A model generated the notes under the pieces. The model had not been told where the DNA came from, searched no databases, and was given only the letters and a program-made list of their open reading frames with translations. 28,968 nt of DNA. Origin: 2-02-FULL-44-35 sp964629505. Lineage in GTDB: Bacteria; Patescibacteriota; Minisyncoccia; Phycocordibacterales; DSPV01. Shown here in pieces: positions 28,628 to 28,968 of the stretch. Numbering within the stretch: position 1 is the stretch's first letter; each line of letters opens with the position of its first letter. The stretch spans positions 1 to 28,968 of the forward strand of contig CAZVQR010000002.1 of the NCBI GenBank assembly GCA_964629505.1. The letters run 5' to 3'. Made by a program: the position numbers and the translations under genes.

Positions 28628-28968
28628 CTACTCGTATTTCGGCGGTTGTTCTTTGATGCCGGCTTTGAAATTGGTAAAACGAGCCAGAGCATAACAAAGC
28701 GAAGAAAGCCGATTGAGATAAGCCAGGGTTTGTTCGCCAACGAAAATTTCTTTTGCTTCCGCCGCTCGAATCACTTCCCGTTCGGCGCGGCGGACGAAAG
28801 TCCGCGCCATATCAAACAGCGCCCCGAGCTCGGTACCACCAGCCAGGAAAAAGGTTCTAATCGGCGGCATCGCCCGCTCCGCCGCGCCGATGCAATTTTC
28901 CAATTCTTTTATTTTGCCAGCTTTAATAGTTTTATCGGCGCCGGCGACTTCCGCCTGGATGATAAAAA
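28628..28968 (-). CDS. PduO-type cob(I)alamin adenosyltransferase, N-terminus beyond window
   Basis: This enzyme makes adenosylcobalamin from ATP and cob(I)alamin in the cytoplasm. About 113 C-terminal residues are visible; the frame is open to the window edge. The family motifs PPIRTFFLAGGTELGALFDM, ARTFVRRAEREVI and TLAYLNRLSSLCYALAR match the conserved C-terminal half, including the RRAER active-site helix. The TTG at 28903 is only an internal leucine codon. The likely client is a B12-dependent enzyme such as class II ribonucleotide reductase, not seen here. No corrinoid synthesis genes are in the window, suggesting salvage of B12; that is inference. Confidence 0.88.
   Translation of the reverse strand, partial: FIIQAEVAGADKTIKAGKIKELENCIGAAERAMPPIRTFFLAGGTELGALFDMARTFVRRAEREVIRAAEAKEIFVGEQTLAYLNRLSSLCYALARFTNFKAGIKEQPPKYE

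Noticed and set aside
1..28968. Alternative genetic code (UGA as glycine, as in Gracilibacteria)
   Set aside because: UGA ends ddl, alaS, the response regulator and other complete proteins at the expected family lengths, and no in-frame UGA is needed to extend any conserved gene.
1..28968. Insertion sequences, prophage genes or integrases
   Set aside because: No transposase, integrase, capsid or recombinase motif was seen in any coding frame.

Overview
The window looks like a chromosomal segment of a Candidate Phyla Radiation (Patescibacteria, probably Parcubacteria-like) bacterium. The basis is the mix of very compact overlapping genes, an alanyl-tRNA synthetase without its C-terminal domain, a PilB/PilC pilus operon with several minor prepilins, a large TraG/VirD4-like ATPase, a bactofilin-type membrane protein, a DUF378 protein and tRNAs without encoded CCA. 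UGA is used as a normal stop, so code 25 does not apply. This placement is inference; no marker phylogeny was possible.

Layout: almost everything is on the minus strand, so transcription runs right to left. At 28.97-27.5 kb are a partial cobalamin adenosyltransferase, tRNA-His(GUG), a polytopic membrane protein, a 40-residue membrane ORF and a coiled-coil protein. At 27.5-24.7 kb are a bactofilin-like membrane protein and a secreted subtilisin with a PKD domain. At 24.7-19.6 kb are a plus-strand orphan gene, an RNA-rich divergent intergenic region, and three consecutive genes for secreted proteins that share one Gly/Asn/Ala/Val-rich repeat, the largest ending in a membrane anchor. At 19.2-9.2 kb are the TraG-like ATPase, ndk, and a tightly overlapping type IV pilus operon (pilB, pilC, four prepilin-like genes) that runs into tpiA. 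At 8.9-1 are an alpha-CTD-like protein, pgk, DUF378, alaS-tgt, ddl-PCD-tRNA-Ala and gyrB (cut by the window edge). Three small plus-strand genes (a lone response regulator, a zinc-ribbon protein and a membrane-anchored orphan) are each followed by a terminator.

The most interesting content lies between the genes. (1) Two dispersed copies of an element of about 120 nt (9110-9229 plus strand; 23685-23819 minus strand) share a nearly identical core, while their closing helices differ by compensatory base changes. That is the signature of a structured RNA I do not recognise. (2) Divergent promoters with back-to-back -35 regions around 24.0 kb drive a leftward RNA of about 115 nt that ends in a terminator-like hairpin ahead of the second copy and the surface-protein genes, and a rightward RNA with a 23-bp hairpin and competing GGGAC/GGTCCC segments. 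(3) GC-rich palindromes sit in frame inside tgt (twice), alaS and a secreted-protein gene, resembling the coding palindromic elements of Rickettsia. (4) Several housekeeping genes have an extended -10 box of the form TGCTAnnnT. In three of these (ddl, alaS, pgk), and at the TraG-like gene with a plain TATAAT, the box lies 6-7 nt before the ATG, which implies leaderless mRNAs.

Together the window pairs core metabolism and translation with a cell-surface programme: pilus, probable DNA-handling ATPase, repeat-rich surface proteins, secreted protease and bactofilin.
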